DNA of 64,000 nt. It comes from Chrysopilus asiliformis (taxonomy: Eukaryota > Arthropoda > Insecta > Diptera > Rhagionidae). Position 1 is the first letter of the stretch, and each line of letters starts with the position of its first letter. Below are positions 44,634 through 56,369 of the stretch, piece by piece. The DNA is taken from NCBI GenBank assembly GCA_964034945.1, contig OZ035962.1, positions 70,198,274 to 70,262,273 of the forward strand, in the 5' to 3' direction. Below the pieces are notes generated by a model, which had not been told where the DNA came from, made no database searches, and saw only the letters and a program-made list of their open reading frames with translations. Both the position numbers and the translations under genes were made by a program.

Positions 44634-44914
44634 GGTTAAGGTTAAATTGTCCGTACAATAATGCAAAAATACCCTGCGAGCGTGTTTTTACACCAAAATG
44701 AGTGTAAAAATACGAATATTAGTCGAAATTTTACGCAAGGTTTAAAATTACCCTATTTCTAGTGTAAGATTAATGTTTTTTGGGTGATTTTACAACTTAA
44801 ATGCTGTGCGAGCTAAATTCTGATTTTTTTTCGAAATTTTACGACGTTTTTGCAAATTTACCCCGTTTTTACCCCATTTTTCGGTTTAAATTCAAATTCA
44901 TTTTCTACAGTGTG

Positions 44915-46760
44915 GATTAATCATAAAACTGTAGACAATAATAATTTGGGTTACATGATCATGTCCACACGCTAACAAAAATCTAAGAACTTAAGATAAC
45001 GAAGTCGTTATGCAACATCATCTAAAGAAAGTTTTCAAATGACAGACATCTGAAATTATCTAACTTGACCGAAGCCAATAAATCAACGTTTTAAAACTTA
45101 TCATGTTTACGAAATTTAATTTTATATATGATAGTTTTTTGTTCCATTTTAATCAGGGCTAATATACATAAAAAAAATGTTTTTTAGAAAAGTTTTCTTC
45201 TGTATGGAAAAATAAGGAAGAATATTTCGAAACAAAAATACCTGTAGCCCATGTTTAATGAATTCGTTTAGAAACTTTTCCACTCGTTTAGAAAATTTAG
45301 TGCCAAAATGTAAAAACAATTACATGAGGAAAATAGGATTTAGAAAATTAGCGATTGATTATAGAATCGGAGCAGAGATGTCCCACTGCGATTCAGACAA
45401 TTAAACTAATATTTTCTTTGCTTTTTTTGCATAAGTTTTTTAGGACAAAAAAAAAATCCAGATTTTAAAAAAGCCAATATCCTTTCAGGGCTTCTGTTTC
45501 GAATTTTGAAATACTAACATCAATTTTGTGATTAGCGACTTCGAAAACTCCAAATGCCAGTTTTTTCGAAGAAAAATGGGAAAAACAATTTGCCGTTTCC
45601 ATTTTAAATTTTGAAATTCCAATACCGTATTCGTGATCAGCGAATCTAGACTGTAGTTTTGATCACACGCTCCTTATTATTAACGTCTTTGCATCACAAG
45701 CGTATATATACGCGGGTGGGATAAATTACGTATGCTAGTGGAAAAACTAAAATCTCTGAAATGCAGTTTTTCGCTGATTTATTCACTTTTTCAAATGTTG
45801 CAAATGGGTTAATATTTAGATACTAAACATTTCAATCTTATTTCATTAAAATTCGTTAACTTGAAAATACTTTGCAATAAATTTGTTAAATGGTTATTTC
45901 CCACAAAACATCAAATAACAAATTGATTGTAAATTTATCTAAATCACCAAGGTTTTAGTGCTTAAATGATACCGATGGTGTAATATCAATTTGGTTAAAT
46001 GAATCTAAACTTAATCGTTCAAAATAATTAACTGATTAGATCAGAGCCATTGCTTCAAAATATTAGCATAATTACAGGGGTAGAATCGCGTTAAGTGACA
46101 AAAATCTAAATTGTTTGGGTGTCACTTCCTGTACAAACTATTAAATTTACATTTTAAAAAAAATCGTAAATTTTTAGAAACTGCAAAATGCACTGAAAAT
46201 TACTGTTTTTAATTTAAAAAAAGAAACAAGACAGATAAAAGTCTCCAAGCGATCCACAAGAGAGCCTTTCATATTTAGCTTTTTCGACTTCACTGACAAA
46301 GGCAGAAACACATTAACAGCAAAATTCAGCAATTACGGTAATTTTCAAATTCAAATTATTTTTATTGCAACAAAAATTGAATACAACAATCTTAACAATA
46401 ACTTTTTATTCGGGGTATTTATGGAACCTGATAAAATTACCGATTGTGTGTTTCCGTATTTTTACTTTTACGCGGAATGTTTCGATCAACTGTTCGGCAC
46501 TCGTCTTTTTTTTAAAATATATAAATTAATCAAAATTGGCTATCAATAATGCATGCAGCTATTAATTTGTATTGCCTTAACTCTGAAATTTCTGATTTTT
46601 AAAAAGTTCTATATAGGACACCCGAAAATGGTGGGATAAAAGCCCGCAGGGTACATTTTTGTGAATTAAAAAATATAATTGGGTCTCTGATATATTAGAA
46701 TTACTTTATTATCGAGTGACACTGAAAATGATTATTTTACTTAAAATAAGCACCCAAGTG
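44915..46760. other. Putative intron; dispersed-repeat remnants
   Basis: About 45480-45640 resembles 14800-14900 and contains two diverged copies of a CCNTTTC...AATTTTGAAAT unit. About 46430-46500 (GATAAAATTACC, TTTTTACTTTTACGCGGAA, ATCAACTGTTCGGCA) matches about 62031-62118, another dispersed repeat. No gene was recognised. Confidence 0.45.
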
Positions 46761-46769
46761 ACTTGCCAC

Positions 46770-48230
46770 CAGTGTTGGGGTTATCTAGATAATAATTATC
46801 TAGATAATCATCTAGATAAAAAAAATGTTATCTTTATCTTATCTAGATAACACCCCAAAAAAGTTATCTTTATCTTATCTAGATAAAGGAAAATCCCATT
46901 TATCTAGAGATAATCGTTACCACCGAAAATAAAAAAATTAAATCTGAAAAAATGCTGAAACGAAATTGTTTTCTGCATACTTTTGAAAACCTAAAAACTT
47001 TTTTTAGGAACAGTTTTATACTTGGCAACAATTTTTGTTTACGGACAAGGAAGCGAAGTGTCACTCTTTCCCTCGCCTCTCTTCTCTTGTCCATAAAAAA
47101 AAAGTTCTGCCAGTAACTGTTGCCAAGTGTAAACCGGGCTATGAACGAAATAAAAAATCATAACGTTATAAATTTCCTTACGTAGCAAAATTAAACTTAT
47201 ATTTCGTGACGTTATTTCGTTTTGTATCGATAAAAAACTTAATTTCGTTACGTTATAATGTTATTATTCCGTTACACATTGTATTGAAACTGAAAACAAA
47301 AAAACGCACTGTAATAATAGTTTATCACAAAGTAATTCAGTTCAGTTTCCATAAAAATAAATTGTATAACAAATAATAAAACTCAGCAAAAAGAAAATAC
47401 AAATAAAAACGGAAAAAAAATGTGATTATTAAGTTAAAAAATCAATAAAAAATACAAAAGACAAAAAATCACACAAAAGTTTTGTTCATTAAAAAAACTG
47501 TCTCCACAAAAGCGTGATTTTGATATCAAAGATATAGAATTTTTTTATAGAATTTCGCTCTACTTCTGGAGTTACTAAAAAGAAAATCTTTTCGCTACCA
47601 AAAAACTTGCTTAGAAGATTTCCATTTTTGTATCTCCAGAAATAGAGTGAATCTGGCCAAAACAAAATCCGATTTAGAATCAAAATACGATTAAAAACAA
47701 TACTCCAATATTTTTGATTATATTTTATGTCTGTGGGGTTATACTTGATGAACTTTTGTGGGAAATTTCACAAAAAATAATACTGAACAAAACAAGGAAA
47801 TACTAATAAACAACGAAAAAACGTAATATTTTTTTCGTTTTTCGTTATGGTAACGGAATTGAATTTCTATAACGTTCATTATAACGTAATTTTAAAGAAA
47901 AAGCCCGAAAATCATTTCGTTATTTCGTTACGTTACGATAACGTTTCTTATCCGTTTTCTTTTATTATTATTTCGTTTCTTATTATATTTAAATTGGAAA
48001 TCAAGAAAAGCAAAAAATTTTGTGCTATTTTTTTAGTACGTAATTTTGAATTTTGTGCAATGTCAAAATAAATATTTATCTAAAAATTATCTAGATAATT
48101 TGGCTTTTTATCTTATCTTATCTATTATCTTTCATATTTTCATTATCTATTATCTTATCTAGATAAACATTACGAGCATTTATCTTTATCTTTATCTAGA
48201 TAAAAAAATAATTATCTGGCCCCAACACTG
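46770..48230. mobile_element. hAT element with TTATCTAGATAA subterminal repeats
   Basis: CAGTGTTGGGG at 46770 and CCCCAACACTG at 48230 are exact inverted ends. The 8-bp target CTTGCCAC is duplicated at 46762-46769 and 48231-48238, diagnostic of hAT. At least five TATCTAGATA palindromes lie in the left subterminal region and three in the right. The interior also repeats TTTCGTTACGTTATAACG words (47140-47280 and 47815-47960), possibly a nested element. No transposase was recognised. It is 1461 bp long. Confidence 0.9.
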
Positions 48231-48238
48231 CTTGCCAC

Positions 48239-50300
48239 TCTACGAAATTTCACCCAAAATTTCGATGGTAACTCCTACTTTAGTTAGGGCCCTTTTTTCG
48301 TACTGTTCTCGTACATAAAACATTGATCATATGAACAAAATACTGCAAGAAGTTATCGTTTTGTTTAAACATTGAAGTTCTAATAGTGCCACCACACTCT
48401 TCCCGAACTTAGACGAATTACAGTCTCGGTTGCCAGGTTGGACCCTTTTTTGTAAATTGATTTCATTCATCCGTCTTAAAATTTCAGTTTAAAACATAAA
48501 ATGTTTACAATAGCTGTATTTTTTTAATGATCCGATTAAAAGATCTATATGGATCATTAAAAAAACGTAAGCGATTTTATTGTGGGTTCAAATTTGTTTT
48601 TGGGTTATGTTGTAACCCGTATGTAGTGGCAATAACTTTTAAAATCGCAAAAGCCATATAATTAATAGCTATAATAGAAATAGCTTTGTTTTCGCGTCGC
48701 TAGGTTTTCCCGGTTTAGGATATTAACCCTAATGCAATGGAAATAGTATACAATATCCATACACCTATGAAATCAAAGACCCAAGCTGAAATACGCACCA
48801 AGGGACATTTTTTATTTCCCATTAACTTAAAAAGCAAATCAGATCATGATCCCGATAAAACTTGGGTTACGAATAATTTGTACGAGAGTTAATCCGGATC
48901 TCTGATCGGTCCATAAAAAAATACAGGTAATATCGTAAGTCAGAATTTTAACCCGCACAAGCGTCCAATCTGGCAGCCGAGACTGTGATTCGTTTACGTT
49001 CAGGGCGAGTGTATGGCAATCTAATATTTACCTATTTGAAAACATTCGATGTGTGTCATAAGATTTTAACTGAAATTATGCGAGAATGGGATAGTTTTAT
49101 ATGAGTTTCAGTGAGAAATTAAAGTCATATGAGCTTGTCCCGAGTTTGAAACATCCCCACTTACTATGAAAGTGAACATATCTTTTTATGAATGAAAATC
49201 TTTATTTAGAACATTATTTTCTTTGTTCGCATTTTTCTCATTGCATGCTTTCGATTGGTTTCCTTATTTAGCATCAAGATGAAAACATGGTGTTTACAAA
49301 AACATCTTCAAAGTAAACAAATTCTTTTAAATGGCCTGCAATCAAATATATTTACAAAAAATTATCAGATGTGAAAGTATGTAATCACATTGAATTTATA
49401 CCTTTTTGTAATTATCATTTTATTTTTGTTATATTAAGTTTAGTATTTCATTCCTGCTTTTTTCGGGCTTCCGAATATATTTTGAATGCGAAATTTGTCA
49501 AAATTCACTGTACTTTTAATAACCTCTATTCTAGTTCATTTACAAAACTAATAAATTCAAACTAACGCTTTTTATTCAAGATATTATAAAATTTTGCACT
49601 AAACTTCATGACAAAATTAAACTTGTAATCGATTGTAATTTCTGATTATCAATTTTCCAAAACGTTCACTGTAAATAATCCTTGGGATTATATGAATAAC
49701 ATTTTAAAAATGTTGAATAAGTTTAAATTTTTTAAAGTTCTTTTTTTTAAAATTTGAGACTTAGGTTAAGTTAGGTTGGAGTCGCTGCCAAAAAGGCACA
49801 CTTAGGCCACAAATGACCCATTGTGATATCACGTGAATCTTAACGATCCATAATAATTTTAGGGTTTTTAGCGAAATTTCGACGTTTGATAACTTTGAAC
49901 CCCCGAAAAAATAGTAAAGCCAATACACTGAGATCTTAAATCAAAGAGCTAAAATTTGTGGGGTTTTTGGCGTTTATTGTTGTTCAACAAACCGCGACCA
50001 AAGTACCGGTTTAAATCCAAACGGAACCCAAAAAATGTACTCCGACGATTGTGTCTTTTCCCCATCGTCGCTATTTCAGATCAACGAACAATACGTTGTT
50101 TTCTTCAAGATTAATAGTTTCCGAAAAAATTGTAATAACCAACCTCAGCCAAAGTTTCTCTGTGGGCCCCTGTTTCTGTAAACTTGCTCGATTAATTATA
50201 CCCTAAATGATAAAACTTAGGGTGTTTATACCCCTAAACAATTAACATAATTAAGAGATTTGTTAATTTTGGCTTCACGAGCAATTTTTTTATCCAATTT
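48239..50300. other. Putative intron; small hairpin and TTAGG-like motif
   Basis: TTTTTTTAATGATCC (48519-48533) and its complement (48551-48565) form a hairpin. TTAGGTTAAGTTAGGTTGG lies at 49761-49779. No gene was recognised. Confidence 0.45.
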
Positions 50301-50304
50301 TGCT

Positions 50305-50465
50305 GTAACTATCACGGCTTTTGTTACTGACGGGTTGCAACTAAACCCTTACAAATGTTGTGTGTTAGCCATTTAAAACTCTCGGCGTGGACAAACAGGA
50401 AATAAAAACTTATGAAACCTCAATTAAGGTATACTCCCGACTCGGGATGTTGTGCTGACTCGGAA
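50305..50465 (+). repeat. SINE body fragment, copy 2
   Basis: It is collinear with 29849-30025: ACTATCACGGCT, GACGGGTTGCAAC, CCTTACAAATGTTG, a GACAAACAGGAA/GAACAAGGGAAG block and TATGAAACCTCAATT versus TATGAGACGTCAATT. The tRNA-like head is absent. Confidence 0.6.
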
Positions 50466-52762
50466 GGCAAAAATAAGCTTAAATTGAGCCCACTTAACTC
50501 CCGCTTACTTTATCCATTAGATAATTTTACAATTTCTATTATTTGCAGTGTGAAAAAACATATAAGCCAGTTTAAAATTATCAAAATATTTATAGAATTT
50601 AACACAATGCATACTATTCGGAGTTGTAAAAAAATCTTAATATTTTTTCTTTTTTGTGTGTAGTTTTTAACATTTAAAATTTATCACTTCGGGTATTTCA
50701 ACGCCTATTGGTAGACTGGGTTTGTCTTGCATTTCACGTATAGAAATGATACGCATATATTTTGTGCGCATTGCTGTGCTCTACTGATGCTTTATGGAAT
50801 TTTCCGTGGAGGTTTTCCATCTATAAATAAAAACCGTGTATAAGAAAACAATAATAGTATTAATGATAATAAAATCCCCCCAAAAAAAGATTTAACTAGC
50901 CATCAAGGCCTTCACAATTTCCTCTTTTTATTCGTTTCGGATCGAGCACCAACGAGATCAAAGATTTTCGCTATGTTCCGTTTTGACTTTGGCGAATCCA
51001 CCATCATTGGATTTTTCAACGATAGGTAGACAAACGAACTGTCTATCTATTTGTATCTATCTAGCTAAACCACCTATCCGAATAGGTAGCAGTTGGGCGA
51101 TTAATTGAATAATGACAGCCACCAAAAAAAAAATGAATGGCTGGCTGGATGTGATCTTTTCAACCTCTTCATCTATATCTATGTAGTATTCACACACCAT
51201 TGTAGGCTTTTAGTTTTGTATCTTCCGTCGGTTGTTCAAATGATGGAAGCACATATTTCGTCCACAGTGCCGTGTATCTATTGCCGACGTGTAGTCACTA
51301 TCTGTCGGGAACATTAAATATAATAGGGGGATACATTTTTGTGTAGAAGTGTACAAGTTGAAACGACAATAGTCTATTCTTTTTGCCCGGTAGCATCTAC
51401 CTATATGGATATTTTCGACAAAAGTTTCTCCCCTATAGCCACTCATAGAGACCCCGATCATTAATCCAATTTGGATTAAATCGGGACGCATCCCATTTGA
51501 ACTTAGTTTTATCATAGAATCGGTTTATCATAAAGTCAAAATTAATGTAGATCATCAGTGTAGACAAATTGTGATCTATTAACATAAGCGCCCCTCATTT
51601 AAATTGGGGAATTCTTGACTGAAAATTGTGTTATACGTTCGGCGTCACCCACTGAACCTCAGCAGTATGGTAGGCGCAATCGCATCGCTATGTTTGTTGA
51701 TCGTCTGACGCATTTCTGTTGTCATCAAATCTTCATCTATATATATGTTTGTGTTCATTTATTTCTCTAAGTAAAATTTCTGTGACTGTATGGTTTGCGT
51801 GTCTTTTAAAATGCTATAAGAAATGTTCACCTGTGTTGCAAAAAAAAATAGCTTTTTGAGAATATAGGGGCATAAATTGGACATTTTTGATTATAATTAT
51901 TTCTTTTGTATCAAATCAAAGACAAATCAAGACATCGATAAGTGTTTTTTGTTCATTTCGTGATAAGGCAATCATTTTTTTTTGGTGGTCGGAGAAAAGT
52001 TCGTGTTCGTGCTGTGCTGTCTGCGCACCTTTAATCCTCATAAATCATATCAACACCGTACTGTCTAAAATCTCCAATTGCACATCGCCACCAGCTACTA
52101 AAGGACGTCCTTGCGGGAATTATTTAAAAAGATCCGGTTTTAAAACATAAATACGTTCTCACACAACGATCATGGAGACAGAGAATCAAATTTGGAAATT
52201 TTCAACTATATTTCAGCTGATGTGCCCACTATATGGCAAAATATATTTCTTTGTTTTTAGTGTGAACATTTTTGAGTAAAATACATTTTTACAATCGACT
52301 AAGTTTAAAAAAAAATAATACTAAAAGAAAAAAATAGTGATTAATCGATAAGAAAATTATTACTTCATAAAATTCGGTTGAAAAAAAAGTGTAGTAGAAA
52401 ACAACACATATTACATATATGAAAAAAAGTGCGATAACACATTTTTACCTGAATTGCAAAATTTGCCGATAACGAAAAGTCAGTTTTAAGTCGGATGTCA
52501 CCAATGAATGGTGTGTGTCGATGAATGGACGTGGTAGTGAATTTCAGTTAAACCTTGGCAACGATGACTAATAAAAGGTTTTTCGCAGTCGTGTAACATT
52601 AATTTTGCTAGTAAAATTTATTCAATTTGTGGAAATTAGATCACTAAAGTTGCGAAAATCAAAGAAAAACAAGTTTTAGGAGATAAATTGAAAAAAAAAT
52701 AAATAAATAAATGATCGCTGGAAGCATAAGCACAGTAAATAGTGAAAATTAGTAGTGTCGCA
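50466..52762. other. Putative intron and 5' flank of the 467-codon exon
   Basis: No upstream exon was recognised. The last few hundred bases should hold the 5' UTR and promoter of the exon at 52763. An in-frame TAA at 52736-52738 shows that the frame does not continue upstream. Confidence 0.4.
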
Positions 52763-54163
52763 ATGGATTCCGATTTAAAACGTGACGCAACAACACGTAA
52801 AAGCTTTCGAATACCGTCTCATAAGTTTGGTAAAGGACTAGCACCCGCGCCTCCAGCCAACAGTACGACACCATTGACAACACTGGCAACGCCTTCCTTA
52901 TCGGAAACTAAGACAGGCGGCGGTTTTGCACCTGAATCATCGCTAACGATGACATCGCCACCCCTATCGTCTACAGCAACTGCACGTTCGGTGACTGGGA
53001 GTCCGCGTCCAACAACAAGACAAGACGCTTTAGCATCGAGTTTTCTGACAAATCGGAAACCCCTGATGACAACTCGCAACAACAATGATAACACAGATCT
53101 TACCTTTGTTACACCAATTACCAAGTTAAGTGTTGTGGAACGAAATACTCGGATATCACCTCAACTGGTGAAGGCAGTGACATTGGACGGCAACAGTATT
53201 GGTGCGACCACTTCAAGGTCGTCGCCGCCATCAATCGCAAAAAGATATTACACAACCGCTGAATCGGTAAAGCAAATGAAAGCTGAAATTGAGAATTTGA
53301 AGAAGCAAGCGAGTCCTGTTATAGTTGCTCGCACCAAGGCACCACTTGCCCGTCAAGAGAATATTCGTGACATAATGCCAGCGTCGCCCCAGCTTGTAAA
53401 ATCAGCAACTTTAGACCGTAGCACAATCAAGCCTCTACCATCGTTTCTAGATAATAACGGTCTTATGTCGGAAGAATCCTCGAAGAACGTCCTCAGTTCT
53501 CTCGAGAAGCACATCAATGATGTAGAAGAAAGTTTTAAGAAGAATCCCACCCACACTACCCCGTTAAGTATCGATGAAATCGAAGTGGAATACCTAAAAA
53601 AGAGCAACCGCTACGGAGAACACGAAAATCTGCTGGAGCACGGAACCAGTGATATGGCTTCGGGAACTGGATTATGTTATCTTCGTAACTCAGATCAAGA
53701 GAACTCTGATCAAGTGGACTTCAAACGCGGTGCAGAAGGTCGAAATTCTACAGGCGCCTACTCAATGCCACCGTCTAAACCAAAGCCGAAAGTCAGTCGA
53801 ACGGCTTCCGATACCAAAAACGTTGAAAACACGGTTTTGGCTATGAGAGCCGCCCTTAAACAGAAGCAAACTGAAATGGTAGCTAGTGGTGATCTTAGAG
53901 CGGATAGAAATACAATTGGCAACCCATCCATCTCTACCAATCATTCACCTACAATGGACGCACTCAAAGCTTCAAAACGCGAGGAAGCGTTGCGCAAATT
54001 CGAAGCAGCAGCTGCACAACGACCCAAAATCGTTGCGAGCTCAATTAAAAATCATTCGGCAGCACTTCGTCATGCAATTACTCCGCCCTCGACGCCATCA
54101 ACTGCAACTTCGAATTCAACTGCTTCTAACAAAAATAACCGGTTAAGAACCTCTGATGCTCAG
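52763..54163 (+). CDS. Ser/Thr/Pro-rich coding exon; possible alternative par-1 N-terminus
   Basis: These 467 codons start at an ATG with a good context (GTCGCAATGG), 25 bp after an in-frame stop, and end at a phase-0 donor CAG|GTATGT (54164). I do not recognise the protein. It is basic and disordered-looking, rich in Ser, Thr, Pro and Asn. A motif SPQLVK-x-x-TLD recurs at residues 132-142 and 208-218. A short coiled-coil-like segment (SVKQMKAEIENLKKQ) lies at 168-182, and an acidic helix-like stretch at 236-280. EEALRKFEAAAAQRPK lies at 407-422. No signal peptide or membrane segment is present. The next coding sequence on this strand in the window is the par-1 kinase exon 9 kb away, whose phase-0 acceptor fits. 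It may therefore be an alternative first exon of par-1, or the start of a separate gene nested in the intron or continuing beyond the window. Confidence 0.6.
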
Positions 54164-55814
54164 GTATGTCGGCTTTTCGTTGAACTTTCAGTTTTATCCC
54201 AAAAGATCACAGGATTCTGTTTATCAATATTAATTTCAAGGTTTCCTGTTTAAATTTGGTACGAAAAATTCGAAAATTCATCTCGTTTTTTTTACGATTT
54301 AGTTCCAAAACACAGCTCCAGGGTGTGGAGTAGAGGTAGTAATTTTTGTATCTTTAAAACCGTATCGATTAGAATCTGCTAATCCAATCGTTACGGAACA
54401 CATTAGATAGATGTTTGTTCCAAAGTTTAGTTGTTTTCGCGATAAAGGGGGCTCGAAAAAGTACTGCACTCGTGAAACTGTTCGAGAGAATTGTTGTTAC
54501 ATTTCACGAACATTTTGAACATTTTCCATGAGAGTAACTTGTGAATATTTCCTAAATTAAAATTATTTCGTTGATGAATTATTTTTCTTGCCTTAGCGGC
54601 CCGAAATGTCAAATGTTTTCACATTCGAAATGTACTACAAAGTGTTTCTCCAAAGCTCATATTTCTATATAAATCTTGAGGTGGCTTAACCCCTGAAAAA
54701 TGTTAAAATGAGTCACATAAATTGCATAGGTCGATTACAGAACTCTCCCTAAATTTTGAATGTTTTCCAATTTTTATTCACTTTTAGATTAAGCGATTAG
54801 TTTGTCAACCTTATCGATGCAGACAGAACCGCTGAAATGTTGATAACGCAGTTAAATGTTGATAACGCAGTTGTAAATAAAACTGATTATGATACGAATA
54901 CATGTGTAAATATATATCTATATTACTAATAATTATAACTGTGTGGAATGATAAAAATACAAAAATCCCTCTTCATGTGAAACACAAAATTATTGGAAAT
55001 CATATTAGGCTTGGCAATTATTGTTTTCTACATTCGATGTCATTTATTTATTAATATTATATTTTGTGCTCTGTTCGGTTACGGAATTACGATTTCCGGC
55101 ATTTTACTCAAACCGAAATTTAATTTTTTTTTATTTTTGCTATTACAGCAGTTGCTATGGAGGCATTTCAATATAAGGTAGAATTCAAATGTCGAACTTT
55201 TCAAATGAGAAAAACAATAATTAACGTTTAACGCTTGACGAAGCATACGAATAAATTTTGCTCCATTTAAAATAATTTCCCTTTAATTTCATAGAATTGT
55301 TGCAATTTGTGATATTTGATTATTGTTAGAAATTACGTAATGAAAGTCTGTTCTTCTGTATGAGAGAAATAATTTTTTGATCAAAAAATCACTTAAAAAT
55401 CGACTAATGAATCTAAAACTCAAAAATATTAACGAGTGTTCATTTACTTTAGCATAGGAACTACATTAACTTTTATTTTTGGTGTACCAGCAAAACTGTC
55501 TGCTAAAAAGCCAGTGTGGACCAATCTGGCTTACCAGATTTTGACAGACACAAAATTAAAATGGCGGAAACTAAACTTTCGAGGAATGATATATTTTAAG
55601 AGAAAAGGAATTTTGAATGGAATGCACATTCAAAATATTACAAGAGGATAGATTCGAGAAGGCGGAGGGTAGATTCGTCCTCTTCCAGACGTGTTAAAGC
55701 CAATATTTTGGCAATTTTAGAACAACATAAATATCCGTTGGCACTCAAGGAGCGATTATGTAATCACGTGGTCGCTCTGGCCAAGATTTAATAGATATAG
55801 AACCGACACTCTTC
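54164..55814 (+). other. Putative intron; 19-bp tandem duplication
   Basis: AAATGTTGATAACGCAGTT occurs twice in tandem (54835-54872), exactly. No other feature was recognised. Confidence 0.5.
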
Positions 55815-55817
55815 TTA

Positions 55818-55985
55818 AGGCGCGCGTCCACTTGGAAGTTTACTTCCGGAAGTTGCTTCTTCTGGAAGTTTTTCGTTTGTAAACACGAACTGGAAGCTAA
55901 CTTCCAGAAGTAACTTGCAGCACTTCTCAAATGCTGGAAGTTTTTGAAGAACTTCCAGAAGTTACTTCCATGTGGACACGCGCCT
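55818..55985. mobile_element. Harbinger-like MITE with TTA TSD
   Basis: The inverted ends AGGCGCGCGTCCACTTGGAA and the complement ending GTGGACACGCGCCT are flanked by TTA (55815-55817 and 55986-55988). AACTTCCNGAAGT words repeat throughout. It is 168 bp long. It resembles 8129-8309 in end sequence and target. Confidence 0.8.
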
Positions 55986-56008
55986 TTAGACTAAGCAGGA
56001 CCTCCTTA

Positions 56009-56275
56009 AGGCTACTCACAGGCTTAATCATGGGGCACTGTCCCCTTGGCTCTATGGCCAGAAGATGGGGCGCGGCCACAAATGATTTTTGCGGCAGCCT
56101 AGGTGACTAGGAGGAGCCGGAGAACGTGAAACACTTACTCTGTGAGTGTCCAGCCCTCCAAGCATGACGATATGGGACGCTTCGGGCCAGATTTTATAGT
56201 AGCCTGTTGGAGCTTGGCGATTACCCACTCAAGGATATGCTGAGCTTCGTCAACAAATCGGGCTGGTTCAAATAG
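56009..56275 (+). pseudogene. 5'-truncated LINE ORF2 C-terminus
   Basis: One frame reads RLLTGLIMGHCPLGSMARRW, then NDFCGSLGD, EEPENVKHLLCECPALQA, a YSSLLELGDYPL stretch and FVNKSGWF, up to a stop at 56273-56275. Two in-frame stops interrupt it. The L-TGHCPLG / C---HLLCECPAL / GWF pattern is the zinc-binding tail that follows the RNase H domain in several insect LINE clades (R1, LOA and Jockey-like). It is followed by CTAACCTAACCTT at 56357-56369. It is a dead fragment with no host role. Confidence 0.7.
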
Positions 56276-56369
56276 GAAAGGTTTATGAGTACTGAAGACA
56301 TCACAATGGGCCTGTAGGCTTTCGAGCGTCCTTCTGGGCGCGCGCGGTATTTTCAACTAACCTAACCTT

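Larger units (their letters stand above)
44158..44912. mobile_element. CACTC/CAGTG-ended word-array element (D)
   Basis: It begins CACTCTAGAAAAT and ends TTTTCTACAGTG (inverted, one mismatch). TG is repeated outside both ends (44156-44157 and 44913-44914). Both arms repeat GGTGTAATTTTAC/GTAAAATTACACC words. The left end is a perfect hairpin. The centre carries a core shared with element C. At 755 bp it has no coding capacity. Confidence 0.7.

Noticed and set aside
55436..55651. 71-codon open frame as a par-1 intron exon
   Set aside because: No flanking splice sites with a compatible phase and no conserved motif were found.
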